Source: Sinosporangium siamense (GTDB taxonomy: Bacteria > Actinomycetota > Actinomycetes > Streptosporangiales > Streptosporangiaceae). Taken from it: DNA of 64,000 bases. A program made the translations under genes and the position numbers. The notes under the pieces are model-generated. The model was not told the DNA's origin and did no database searches. It saw only the letters and a list, made by a program, of their open reading frames with translations. Positions 33,659 to 41,259 of the stretch are shown here, in pieces; positions within the stretch are counted from its first letter, which is position 1; each line of letters begins with the position of its first letter. The stretch covers positions 1-64,000 of the forward strand of contig NZ_BOOW01000036.1 of NCBI RefSeq assembly GCF_016863435.1, in the 5' to 3' direction.

Positions 33659-35438
33659 CCGCACCGCAGAAAGACCGCGAACTCGTCGAGATGGCCTGGG
33701 ATCCGATCACGAGGATCGTGGGCAGCCTCGGCATCTACGCGAAGATCGACTTCAGGAACCGGGAGGTCGCCGAGTGTTACAGCACCTCGTCGGTCTTCCG
33801 CGGATACAGCATCTTCATGAAGGGCAAGGACCCGCGCGACTCGCACTTCATCACCAGCCGGATCTGCGGCATCTGCGGTGACAACCACGCGACGTGCTCG
33901 GTCTACGCGCAGAACATGGCATACGGCATACGCCCCCCCGCACTCGGTGAATGGATCATCAACCTGGGTGAGGCCGCGGAGTTCATGTTCGACCACAACA
34001 TCTTCCAGGAGAACCTGGTCGGGGTGGACTACTGCGAGAAGATGGTGCGGGAAACCAACCCGGGCGTGCTCGCCCTCGCCGAGCGCACCGAGGCCCCGCA
34101 CGCGGCCGAGCACGGATTCCGCACGATCGCCGACATCATGCGCTCGCTCAATCCGCTCGAAGGCGAGTTCTACCGCGAGGCGCTGGCGGTCAGCCGCACC
34201 ACACGTGAGATGTTCTGCCTGATGGAGGGCCGGCATGTGCACCCCTCCACGCTCTATCCGGGCGGTGTGGGCACGGTCGCCACGGTGCAGCTCTTCACCG
34301 ACTATCTGACCAGGTTGGTGCGCTACATCGAGTTCATGAAGAGGGTCGTGCCGATGCACGACGACCTCTTCGACTTCTTCTACGAGGCGCTGCCCGGTTA
34401 CGAGCAGGTGGGACGGCGCCGGGTGATGCTCGGCTGCTGGGGGGCGTTCAACGACCCCAACCACTGCAACTACAACTACGAGCAGATGTCCGCCTGGGGC
34501 CGCAAGATGTTCGTCAGCCCCGGCATCGTCATCGACGGCAAGCTGATCACCACCGACCTGGTCGACATCAACCTCGGCATCCGCATTCTGCTGGGCAGTT
34601 CCTATTACGAGGACTGGGCGGACCAGGAGCCCTTCGTCACCCACGATCCGCTGGGCAACCCGGTGGACATCCGCCACCCGTGGAACCAGCACACGATCCC
34701 GAAGCCACAGAAACGCGACTTCAACGACAACTACTCGTGGGTGATGTCGCCCCGCTGGTTCGACGGGGAGAATCTACTCGCCCTTGACACCGGCGGCGGG
34801 CCGCTCGCCCGGCTGTGGGTGACGGCGTTGGCGCGGCTCGTGGACGTCGGCTACGTCAAGTCCACCGGCCACAGCGTGCTGATCAACCTGCCGAAGACCG
34901 CGACGCTTCCGGAGAAGACCTTCGAGTGGAAGATCCCGGTGCGCAACGGCGAGATGTTGTCCAACGCCCTCGAGCGCAACCGGGCGCGCGCACCTACTTC
35001 CAGGCGTATGCCGCTGCGGTCGCGCTGCACTTCGCCGAGCAGGCCCTGGCCGACGTGCGGTCCGGCCTGACCCGCACCTGGCAGGAGTTCACCGTGCCGG
35101 AGGAGGCGATCAGCTGCGGTTTCACCGAGGCCGTGCGGGGGGTTCTGTCCCACCACATGGTCATCAGGGATGGGAAGATCGCAAACTACCATCCTTATCC
35201 GCCCACGCCGTGGAACGCCAGCGTGCGCGACATCCACGGCACTCCGGGGCCCTACGAGGACGCAGTGCAGAACACCCCGATCTTCGAGGAGAACCCGCCG
35301 GACACCTTCAAGGGCATCGACATCATGCGCACGGTGCGCAGCTTCGACCCCTGCCTGCCGTGTGGTGTGCACATGTACCTCGGCAACGGCAAGGAACTCC
35401 GCAAGCTCCACAGCCCACACGCGTTCACCACGTCATAG
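33655..35438 (+). CDS. hhyL: [NiFe]-hydrogenase large subunit (group 1h/5), interrupted by a 2-bp insertion
   Basis: The catalytic subunit in two frames. Frame one (33655 on) carries SRICGICGDNHATC near residue 68, the first pair of Ni-binding Cys, and reads well to EMLSNALERNRAR. It then shifts to nonsense and stops at 35070. The correct sequence resumes in another frame as ARTYFQAYAAAVALHFAEQA and continues to DPCLPCGVHMYLGNGKELRK, the second Cys pair, ending at 35438. Removing one GC unit of the (GC)4 tract at 34984-34991 restores a continuous 593-residue protein of normal length. As written the product would lack half its Ni ligands and be inactive. The C-terminal tail after the CGVH motif is what the protease at 38845 would remove. 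Confidence 0.88.
34984..34991 (+). repeat. (GC)4 tract at hhyL frameshift
   Basis: Four GC units directly follow CGCAACCGG. Three units would keep the reading frame NRARTYF. The extra unit accounts exactly for the frame change in the large-subunit gene. There is no slippery heptamer of the X-XXY-YYZ kind, so programmed frameshifting is not supported. Confidence 0.75.
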
Positions 35439-35452
35439 CAGGGGACAGGAAA

Positions 35453-36046
35453 ATGCCGCCAAAGCGGAATGTGTCAGGGGCAGGTGAGCTCGTCGAAACC
35501 CTGCTCGACGAGCTCGCCGCCTCGGCTGACCCCAAAGCCAAGGCCAAAGCCGAGGAGCTGGTGCGGGTCCTGGTCGAGTTGTACGGCGAGGGCCTCGACC
35601 ACGTCATGCGCGCCGTCACCGAGGCCGAGGCCGCCGATGTGCTCAAACGGTTCGTCGAGGACGAGCTAATCTCCAGCCTGCTCATCCTTCACGATCTGCA
35701 TCCTCTGGACACCGAGGAGCGGGTACGGCAGGCGCTAGACCGGGTTCGGCCCTATCTGGGGCTCCATGAGGGTGGGGTCGAGCTGCTGGAGCTCACGCCT
35801 GAGGGTGTGGTGCGGTTGCGTCTTTCCGGCACCTGCCATGGGTGCCCGTCGTCCCAGGTCACCGCGACGCAGGGCATCGAGCGGGCGGTCAAGGAGGCCG
35901 CGCCAGAGGTGAGCGGGATCGAGATCGAGGGGCTCGCCGACTCGGGGTTGTTGCAGATTCAACCGCGACCGCCCGGTCCGTGTCCTGTGCCTGAGCAGGG
36001 TTCCGCTCCTTCGGGCGCTCCTCCCCAGGGGGCGAGTGTCCAGTGA
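35453..36046 (+). CDS. NifU C-terminal-domain (Fe-S scaffold-like) protein
   Basis: A 197-residue protein. The N-terminal 95 residues are helical and of unknown fold. Residues about 98-175 match the NifU-like domain: ERVRQALDRVRPYLGLHEGGVELLEL, then RLSGTCHGCPSSQVTATQGIERAVKEA with the cluster-binding CxxC. A Pro-rich tail follows. It probably provides or transfers Fe-S clusters for the small subunit. The start is the ATG at 35453, with AGGGGACAGGA ahead; upstream in-frame codons belong to the large-subunit shadow. The next gene overlaps its stop by 4 bases. Confidence 0.85.
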   Translation: MPPKRNVSGAGELVETLLDELAASADPKAKAKAEELVRVLVELYGEGLDHVMRAVTEAEAADVLKRFVEDELISSLLILHDLHPLDTEERVRQALDRVRPYLGLHEGGVELLELTPEGVVRLRLSGTCHGCPSSQVTATQGIERAVKEAAPEVSGIEIEGLADSGLLQIQPRPPGPCPVPEQGSAPSGAPPQGASVQ

Positions 36047-36798
36047 GCGAACGTCCAGCAGGCGGCGGGCGGCCACCGGGCCGGGAGGGGACCGGTCGCG
36101 GGGGTCTGCGGCGGTTCCGGGAGCCCGCGCCCCCGTCCGGTGCCCATGAGCGCGAGGCGCCGCGTTGCGAGATGTGTGCGGAGCCCATCGGTGACGACCA
36201 CCGGCACGTCGTGAACCTGGAGAGCCGGACGCTCATGTGCACCTGCCCGGCGTGTTGCCTGCTGTTCACCCATGAGGGAGCCGGCCGGGGCCGCTACCGC
36301 GCCGTGCCGTACCGCTATCTGTACGCCCCCTCACTCGGGCTGAGCCCGGCAGACTGGGACGAGCTTCAGATCCCCGTGCGGATGGTCTTCTTCTTCCACA
36401 ACTCCGTGCTGGGGCACGCCACCGCGTTCTACCCCAGTCCGGGCGGCGCGACGGAGTCGGAACTGCCCATCCCCGCCTGGGAGCGCCTGCGCGCCGAGCG
36501 GGCCGCGGTGGCCGGGGTCGAGCCCGACGTCGAGGCGCTCCTGTTCGACGAGACGGCGTGCTATCTGGTGCCGATCGACGCGTGCTACGAACTGGTGGGA
36601 CTCGTCCGGCTGCATTGGCGCGGGTTCGACGGCGGCCAGGAGGCGCGGGAGGCGATCGGCGACTTCTTCGCCGGCCTGCGCGCCCGCAGCCGTCTGGTCG
36701 CGAACGCACCGGAGGGCGGCCATACCGGGTACGGCGGAGCCGGCTCCGCCGTACCCGGCCGGCGTCCCGGCTGTGCCGTACCCGGCGGTGAGTGGTGA
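36043..36798 (+). CDS. Hydrogenase-associated protein, DUF5947-like
   Basis: A 251-residue protein of unknown function. After a disordered basic N terminus it shows CEMCAEPIGDDHRHVVNLES followed by TLMCTCPACCLLFT, a six-Cys arrangement (CxxC, CxC, CC) that could hold a metal or Fe-S cluster. Further on come RYLYAPSLGLSPADWDELQIPVRM, FFFHNSVLGHATAFYPSPGGATESELP, LLFDETACYLVPIDACYELVG and LVRLHWRGFDGG. It corresponds to what I recall as DUF5947, a family found with these hydrogenases. The last 40 residues are GYGG/VPG-rich. GTG start overlapping the NifU-like stop (GTGA). Confidence 0.7.
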   Translation: MSERPAGGGRPPGREGTGRGGLRRFREPAPPSGAHEREAPRCEMCAEPIGDDHRHVVNLESRTLMCTCPACCLLFTHEGAGRGRYRAVPYRYLYAPSLGLSPADWDELQIPVRMVFFFHNSVLGHATAFYPSPGGATESELPIPAWERLRAERAAVAGVEPDVEALLFDETACYLVPIDACYELVGLVRLHWRGFDGGQEAREAIGDFFAGLRARSRLVANAPEGGHTGYGGAGSAVPGRRPGCAVPGGEW

Positions 36799-37442
36799 CC
36801 GGGCCCGCGTTCGCGTGCGTGTCGGCGCGGGCGGACGCGTCGGCGTCGGCGCCGACGCTGCTGTTCCGGCTGCGGGTGGCGGATCCGACGCCGGAGGGCG
36901 TGCACATGATGGCGCTCAGGTGCCAGTTGCGCATCGAGCCGCGGCGCAGGGGCTATTCCGACGGGGAAGCGGTGTTGTTGAGCGACCTGTTCGGCGAGCG
37001 GAGCCGGTGGGGGGAGACCTTGCGGCCGATGCAGTTCGCCCAGGTCTCGACGATTGTGCCGGGCTTTTCGGGGAGCACCGAGGTGGATCTGCCGGTGCCG
37101 TGCAGTTACGACCTGGAGGTGGCGGCGGGCAAGTACCTCGCCTCTCTGGACGACGGCGAGGTGCCGATGCTGCTGCTGTTCAGCGGCACCGTCTTCGTGC
37201 GCACGGGCACGGTGCCGGCGGGCGAGGGCATGGCGGTACGGCTGGTGCCGTGGCAATGCGAGGCGCAGTTCGCGTTGCCTGTCGCGACGTGGCGGGAGCT
37301 GATGGACATGTGGTTCCCCGGCGCGGGATGGCTGCGGCTGCGCAGGGACACGTTGCGGGCGCTGCAGGTGTTCAAGTCCACGCATGGGCTCGCCACGTGG
37401 GACGAAACAGTCGATCGGCTTCTCAAGGAGGCACCGGGATGA
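36795..37442 (+). CDS. Hydrogenase-associated protein, DUF6084-like
   Basis: A 215-residue protein with no Cys cluster, membrane helix or catalytic motif I recognise. Features are LFRLRVADPTPEGVHMMALRCQLRI near residue 24, LSDLFGERSRWGETLRPMQFAQVST near residue 60, and LPVATWRELMDMWFPGAGWLRLRRDTLRAL near the end, finishing FKSTHGLATWDETVDRLL. It matches what I recall as DUF6084, seen in group-5 hydrogenase loci. GTG at 36795 overlaps the previous stop by 4 bases; a GTG one codon earlier is possible. A structural or assembly role is likely from position only. Confidence 0.7.
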   Translation: MTGPAFACVSARADASASAPTLLFRLRVADPTPEGVHMMALRCQLRIEPRRRGYSDGEAVLLSDLFGERSRWGETLRPMQFAQVSTIVPGFSGSTEVDLPVPCSYDLEVAAGKYLASLDDGEVPMLLLFSGTVFVRTGTVPAGEGMAVRLVPWQCEAQFALPVATWRELMDMWFPGAGWLRLRRDTLRALQVFKSTHGLATWDETVDRLLKEAPG

Positions 37443-38848
37443 GCACGCCCATGGAAGCGGCGCAGAGGGTGGCCGACGCGGTGCTGTATGAGGGATATCT
37501 GCTGTTTCCTTATCGCGCCTCGGCGACGAAGAACCAGATGCGCTGGCAGTTCGGCGTGCTGGTGCCGCCGGGCTACACCGCGACCGGGGAGCCGTTCGCC
37601 AATGTGACCGAATGCCTGCTGGAGGACGGCGAGAAGGCGGAGATCACCATACGGCTGCGTTTTCTACACGTCATGTCGAGATCGGTGGAACGTGCCGACG
37701 GCGAGCTGTTTCAGATGGTCGATCGGTTGACGGTGGACGGCACGACATACATCACCTATGAAGAGGCGACCGAGCGTGAGACGGAAACCGTGTTGCCGTT
37801 GGCGCTGCTCCTCAAGGCCGAGCAGCACATCGCCGTGGACGTCTCAGGCGACCGGGCGGACCAGCCCATCCGCACGCGTTCCGGACGGCGCATCGGTCGC
37901 GTCGTGCTTGAGCACCGGCCACTGCGGGCCACGATGCGGGTGTCGGCGGAACGTATCGACGCGCCGCAGGACCTGGTCAAAGTGCGCATTTACGTGGAGA
38001 ACATCGCGGCCTGGGAACGTCCGGACGCCCCTCGCGAGCAGGCGCTGCGCCGCTCGCTGATCTCGACCCACCTGCTGCTGGGCGCGCGGGGCGCCGCCTT
38101 CGTGTCGCTCCTCGATCCGCCCGAGTGGGCCCGGCCCGCCGCGGAGTCGTGCAGGAACGACCACATCTGGCCGGTGCTGGTGGGAGCTCCTGCCCAGCGG
38201 AACGCCATGTTGTCGTCGCCGATCATCCTCTCCGACTATCCCGCGGTCGCGCAGGAGAGCCCCGGCGACATGTTCGACGCGACGGAGATCGACGAACTGC
38301 TCAGCCTGTGCACCATGTCCCTCACCGACCGGGAGAAACAGGAGGCCAGGGACACCGACCCGCGAGCCGCCGAACTCCTCGACCGCGTCGGAGATTTGCC
38401 GCCTGAGTTGATGGACCGCCTGCACGGCGCCATCCGCTGGGTCGACGCCCCACCCCGGCAGCCGGCCGCGGAACCATCCGCGCCCTCACTTCCCGCGATC
38501 ACGCCCGGCTCTCCCGGGGCGATCGCCCTGCCACCGGCTTCGCCGTACAAGACGCCGTGGTGGGATCCCGGGGTGGACGCGGAGGTCGATCCCGAGACCG
38601 ACAGCGTGAACATCGCCGGGGTGGACGTCGCGAGGGGCAGCAGAGTACGGCTAAGCCCCGGCAAACGGCGAGCCGACGCCTACGACATGTTCCTGGTCGG
38701 GCGCATCGCGAAGATCGAGGCGGTGCTGCACGATGTGGACGGCCTGGTGCATTTGGCCGTCACTTTGGAGGACGACCCGTGGGCCGAGCTGAACCGGTCC
38801 CATGGGCGCTACATGTATTTCAGCCCGGATGAGGTGGAACCGCTGTGA
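37439..38848 (+). CDS. Conserved hydrogenase-operon protein of unknown function (469 aa)
   Basis: Not recognised. The N-terminal 290 residues look like one folded domain: VADAVLYEGYLLFPYRASATKNQMRWQFGVLVPPGY, WQF-type strands, AEITIRLRFLHVMSR, VVLEHRPLRATMRVSAERI, LISTHLLLGARGAAFVSLLDPP, IWPVLVGAPAQRNAMLSSPIILSDYP and a helical FDATEIDELLSLCTMSLTDREK. A Pro/Ala linker (390-410) leads to a C-terminal piece with YKTPWWDPGVDAEVDPE, RGSRVRLSPGKRRADAYDMFLVGR and a final HGRYMYFSPDEVEPL. No Cys pairs or membrane helices. Both ends overlap neighbours by 4 bases, so it is embedded in the hydrogenase operon and probably acts in assembly. Confidence 0.7.
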   Translation: MSTPMEAAQRVADAVLYEGYLLFPYRASATKNQMRWQFGVLVPPGYTATGEPFANVTECLLEDGEKAEITIRLRFLHVMSRSVERADGELFQMVDRLTVDGTTYITYEEATERETETVLPLALLLKAEQHIAVDVSGDRADQPIRTRSGRRIGRVVLEHRPLRATMRVSAERIDAPQDLVKVRIYVENIAAWERPDAPREQALRRSLISTHLLLGARGAAFVSLLDPPEWARPAAESCRNDHIWPVLVGAPAQRNAMLSSPIILSDYPAVAQESPGDMFDATEIDELLSLCTMSLTDREKQEARDTDPRAAELLDRVGDLPPELMDRLHGAIRWVDAPPRQPAAEPSAPSLPAITPGSPGAIALPPASPYKTPWWDPGVDAEVDPETDSVNIAGVDVARGSRVRLSPGKRRADAYDMFLVGRIAKIEAVLHDVDGLVHLAVTLEDDPWAELNRSHGRYMYFSPDEVEPL

Positions 38849-39348
38849 AGATTCTGATCGCAGGGGTGGGCAACGTGTTCCTCAACGACGATGGATTCGG
38901 CGTGGCCGTCGCCCGCAAACTCGACGGCACCAATCTGCCGGACGGCGTGACGGTCGCCGATTTCGGCATCCGCGGCATCCATCTGGCCTATGAGCTGACC
39001 GCGGGATACGACCTGACCATCCTCGTCGACGCTCTCCCGAGAGGCGACCAGCCCGGAACTCTCTTTGTGCTCGAACCCTCGACCGACGAGTCCGCCCCTG
39101 ACTTCATCGACGCGCACGACATGACTCCGGACGCGGTTCTCGCCCTCGCCGGGGTGCTCGGTGTGGAAATCGGGGGCGAGCAACTCGTCAAAGGCGACGT
39201 GCTCCTCGTCGGCTGCGAACCCGGCGACATCAATCCCGGCATGGAGTTGTCGCCGCCGGTCGCCGACGCCGTGGAACCCGCGGTGAAGCTGGTGCTTGAT
39301 CTGGTGCAAGAGCGCCTGGCGACCGCGAGCGCGGCCGGATCGTCGTGA
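38845..39348 (+). CDS. Hydrogenase maturation endopeptidase (HyaD/HoxM family)
   Basis: A 167-residue protease that would cut the C-terminal tail of the large subunit after the second CxxC-xxH motif once nickel is in place. Family marks are ILIAGVGNVFLNDDGFGVAVARKL with the Ni-sensing Asp, then VADFGIRGIHLAYELTAGYDLTILVDALPRGDQPGTL, and MTPDAVLALAGVLGV with LLVGCEPGDINPGMELSPPV. The Asp of the second motif and the His of DAHDMTPD are the expected metal ligands. GTG start overlapping the previous gene by 4 bases. Confidence 0.9.
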   Translation: MKILIAGVGNVFLNDDGFGVAVARKLDGTNLPDGVTVADFGIRGIHLAYELTAGYDLTILVDALPRGDQPGTLFVLEPSTDESAPDFIDAHDMTPDAVLALAGVLGVEIGGEQLVKGDVLLVGCEPGDINPGMELSPPVADAVEPAVKLVLDLVQERLATASAAGSS

Positions 39349-39363
39349 AAGGAGGTGACGACC

Positions 39364-39468
39364 ATGGTGAAGAACGTGCTCCTCGGCGCCTTCCTGGTGC
39401 TGGTGGCGGTGATGGTGATCCGGTCCATCCCCGACCTCAAGCGCTACATGAAAATACGCAGCATGTGA
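39364..39468 (+). CDS. Small membrane peptide (34 aa), DUF6893-like
   Basis: MVKNVLLGAFLVLVAVMVIR followed by SIPDLKRYMKIRSM. One membrane helix spans residues 5-20, with a basic C-terminal tail. The ribosome site AAGGAGGTGA with a 5-base gap is the best in the window, so it is surely translated. It resembles what I recall as the DUF6893 small-protein family. Located between the maturation protease and hypA, it could anchor the otherwise signal-less hydrogenase to the membrane or link it to the quinone pool. That is inference from place and topology. Confidence 0.75.
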   Translation: MVKNVLLGAFLVLVAVMVIRSIPDLKRYMKIRSM

Positions 39469-39483
39469 AAGCGAGAACAAACC

Positions 39484-39876
39484 ATGCACGAATTCGGAAT
39501 CGCCGAGGCCGTCCTCGACGCCATCGAACGCCGCGCGAACGGGCGTCCCGTCAGCAGGGCCAAGGTGAACGCCGGCGCCCTGCAACGCATCGACGAAGGC
39601 GCCATCAATCAGGCGTTTGCCCTGGTCGCAGAGGGTACAAACGCTGAGGGCGCATACATCGACCTGGTCATCGAGCCCGTACAGCTCACCTGTCGATCCT
39701 GCGGCCACAACTCAACATCCACCGATCCCCTCGTGAGCTGCCTCAAATGCGGCGGCACAGACCTCGACACCGAGGGCGGCGACGGGCTCGTCCTCGAATC
39801 GATAGAAATCGCGGAGGCGGGCCATGTGTCTGGGAATCCCGGGCGAGATCGTGGAGATTCTCCCCGACCGGCCTGA
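39484..39876 (+). CDS. hypA: Hydrogenase nickel-incorporation protein HypA
   Basis: HypA delivers Ni2+ to the large subunit, normally with HypB. Ni site: MHEFGIAEAVLDAIE, with His2. Zinc finger: CRSCGHNSTSTDPLVSCLKCGG. The usual end of HypA is near GLVLESIEIAEAG, about residue 110. Here no stop occurs there and the frame runs on for about 19 residues (HVSGNPGRDRGDSPRPA-like), reading 53 bases into hypC. The 130-residue product is thus slightly long. No hypB follows, which is unusual. Confidence 0.9.
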   Translation: MHEFGIAEAVLDAIERRANGRPVSRAKVNAGALQRIDEGAINQAFALVAEGTNAEGAYIDLVIEPVQLTCRSCGHNSTSTDPLVSCLKCGGTDLDTEGGDGLVLESIEIAEAGHVSGNPGRDRGDSPRPA

Positions 39877-40105
39877 CCTCGCCACGGTCGACGTCAGCGG
39901 AGTACGGCGGGCCATCAACATCGGTCTGCTTGAAGACGACCTGGAACCTGGCGACTGGATTCTCATCCACGTCGGATTCGCCCTGTCGAAAATCGACGAG
40001 GACGAGGCCCGCGCCGCGCTCGCCTTCCTGGAAAGCATCGGCGAGGCATACGACGAGGAGATCGCCGCACTCCGCGAGTCGATGATCGAGGCAGAGAAAG
40101 GGTGA
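39824..40105 (+). CDS. hypC: Hydrogenase assembly chaperone HypC
   Basis: The canonical HypC, 93 residues, starts MCLGIPGEIVEILPDRP with Cys2 directly after Met, the residue that holds the Fe(CN)2CO precursor together with HypD. The OB barrel ends VGFALSKIDEDEARAALAFLESI. Its first 53 bases overlap the 3' end of hypA in another frame, and its stop overlaps the hypD GTG by 4 bases. It is one of two HypC-type proteins in the locus. Confidence 0.93.
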   Translation: MCLGIPGEIVEILPDRPDLATVDVSGVRRAINIGLLEDDLEPGDWILIHVGFALSKIDEDEARAALAFLESIGEAYDEEIAALRESMIEAEKG

Positions 40106-41259
40106 CGCTGGCGATGCGCTTCGTCGACGAATATCGGGACGCGGACAAGGCCCGCGCCCTCGCCGCACGGATCGCCGATCTGTGCGAGCCGGGACGGGAC
40201 TACAAGTTCATGGAGGTGTGCGGCGGGCACACGCACACCATCTACAAACACGGGCTTGAAGATTATCTGCCGGAGGCCGTCACCCTCGTCCACGGCCCCG
40301 GATGCCCCGTGTGCGTGATCCCGATGGGTCGCGTCGACGACGCCATCCACCTCGCCGAACAACCCGATGTCATCATGACCTCGTTCGGCGACATGATGCG
40401 GGTGCCCGGAGGCAACGGCTCCTTCTTCGACGCCACCGCGCGCGGCGCCGACATCCGCATGGTCTACAGTCCCCTCGACGCGCTGCGCATCGCGCGGAAC
40501 AACCCCGATAAACGCGTGATCTTCATGGCCATCGGCTTTGAGACCACGGCACCGTCGACCGCCATGACCGTGCTGCGCGCTCAGGCCGAGGGGCTCGCCA
40601 ACTTCTCGGTCTTCTGCAACCACGTCACGATCATCCCGGCCATCAAGGCGATCCTCGACTCGCCGGATCTGCGGCTCGACGGATTCATCGGGCCAGGGCA
40701 CGTGTCCACGGTCATCGGCTGCACGCCGTACGAGTTCATCGCCCGTGACTACGGCAAGCCGCTGGTGGTCGCCGGGTTCGAGCCGCTGGACATCCTCCAG
40801 TCGGTCTACATGATCCTGCGCCAGCTCGCCGAGAACCGGTCCGAGGTGGAGAACCAGTATTCCCGGGTGGTCCCCTGGGAGGGCAACCTGAAGGCGATCG
40901 AGGCCATCACGACGACCATGGAGACCCGCGCCTATTTCGAATGGCGTGGGCTCGGTTTCATCTCCCACTCGGCGTTGCGCATGCGGGAAGGCTATGCCGC
41001 CTATGACGCCGAGCATCTGTTCGCCGTTCCCGGCGGGCGGGTGGCCGACCCGAAGGCGTGTCAGTGCGGTGAGGTGCTGAAAGGGGTGCTGAAACCCTGG
41101 GAATGCAAGGTCTTCGGCACCGCCTGCACCCCCGAGACACCCATCGGCACCTGCATGGTGTCCTCCGAGGGCGCCTGCGCGGCCTATTACAACTTCGGCA
41201 GATTCTCCCGCGAGCGGGTGAAAGAGGCCACCGTACGGCCTCAAGGAGCACGGCCATGA
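40102..41259 (+). CDS. hypD: Hydrogenase formation protein HypD
   Basis: A 385-residue Fe-S protein forming with HypC the scaffold where the Fe(CN)2CO group is built. Conserved motifs: FMEVCGGHTHTIYKHGL (active Cys) near residue 40, HGPGCPVCVIP near residue 65, GFETTAPSTAM, FIGPGHVSTVIG, and the [4Fe-4S] ligands in the C-terminal part: CQCGEVLKGVLKPWECKVFGTACTPETPIGTCMVSSEGACAAYY. All expected Cys are present. Start taken as GTG 40102, overlapping hypC by 4 bases; a later ATG (MRFVDEY) is also possible. Confidence 0.95.
   Translation: MTLAMRFVDEYRDADKARALAARIADLCEPGRDYKFMEVCGGHTHTIYKHGLEDYLPEAVTLVHGPGCPVCVIPMGRVDDAIHLAEQPDVIMTSFGDMMRVPGGNGSFFDATARGADIRMVYSPLDALRIARNNPDKRVIFMAIGFETTAPSTAMTVLRAQAEGLANFSVFCNHVTIIPAIKAILDSPDLRLDGFIGPGHVSTVIGCTPYEFIARDYGKPLVVAGFEPLDILQSVYMILRQLAENRSEVENQYSRVVPWEGNLKAIEAITTTMETRAYFEWRGLGFISHSALRMREGYAAYDAEHLFAVPGGRVADPKACQCGEVLKGVLKPWECKVFGTACTPETPIGTCMVSSEGACAAYYNFGRFSRERVKEATVRPQGARP

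Noticed and set aside
34815-35070. Programmed frameshifting as the reason for the two hhyL frames
   Set aside because: No slippery heptamer or downstream pseudoknot is evident, and the extra GC unit explains the shift exactly.
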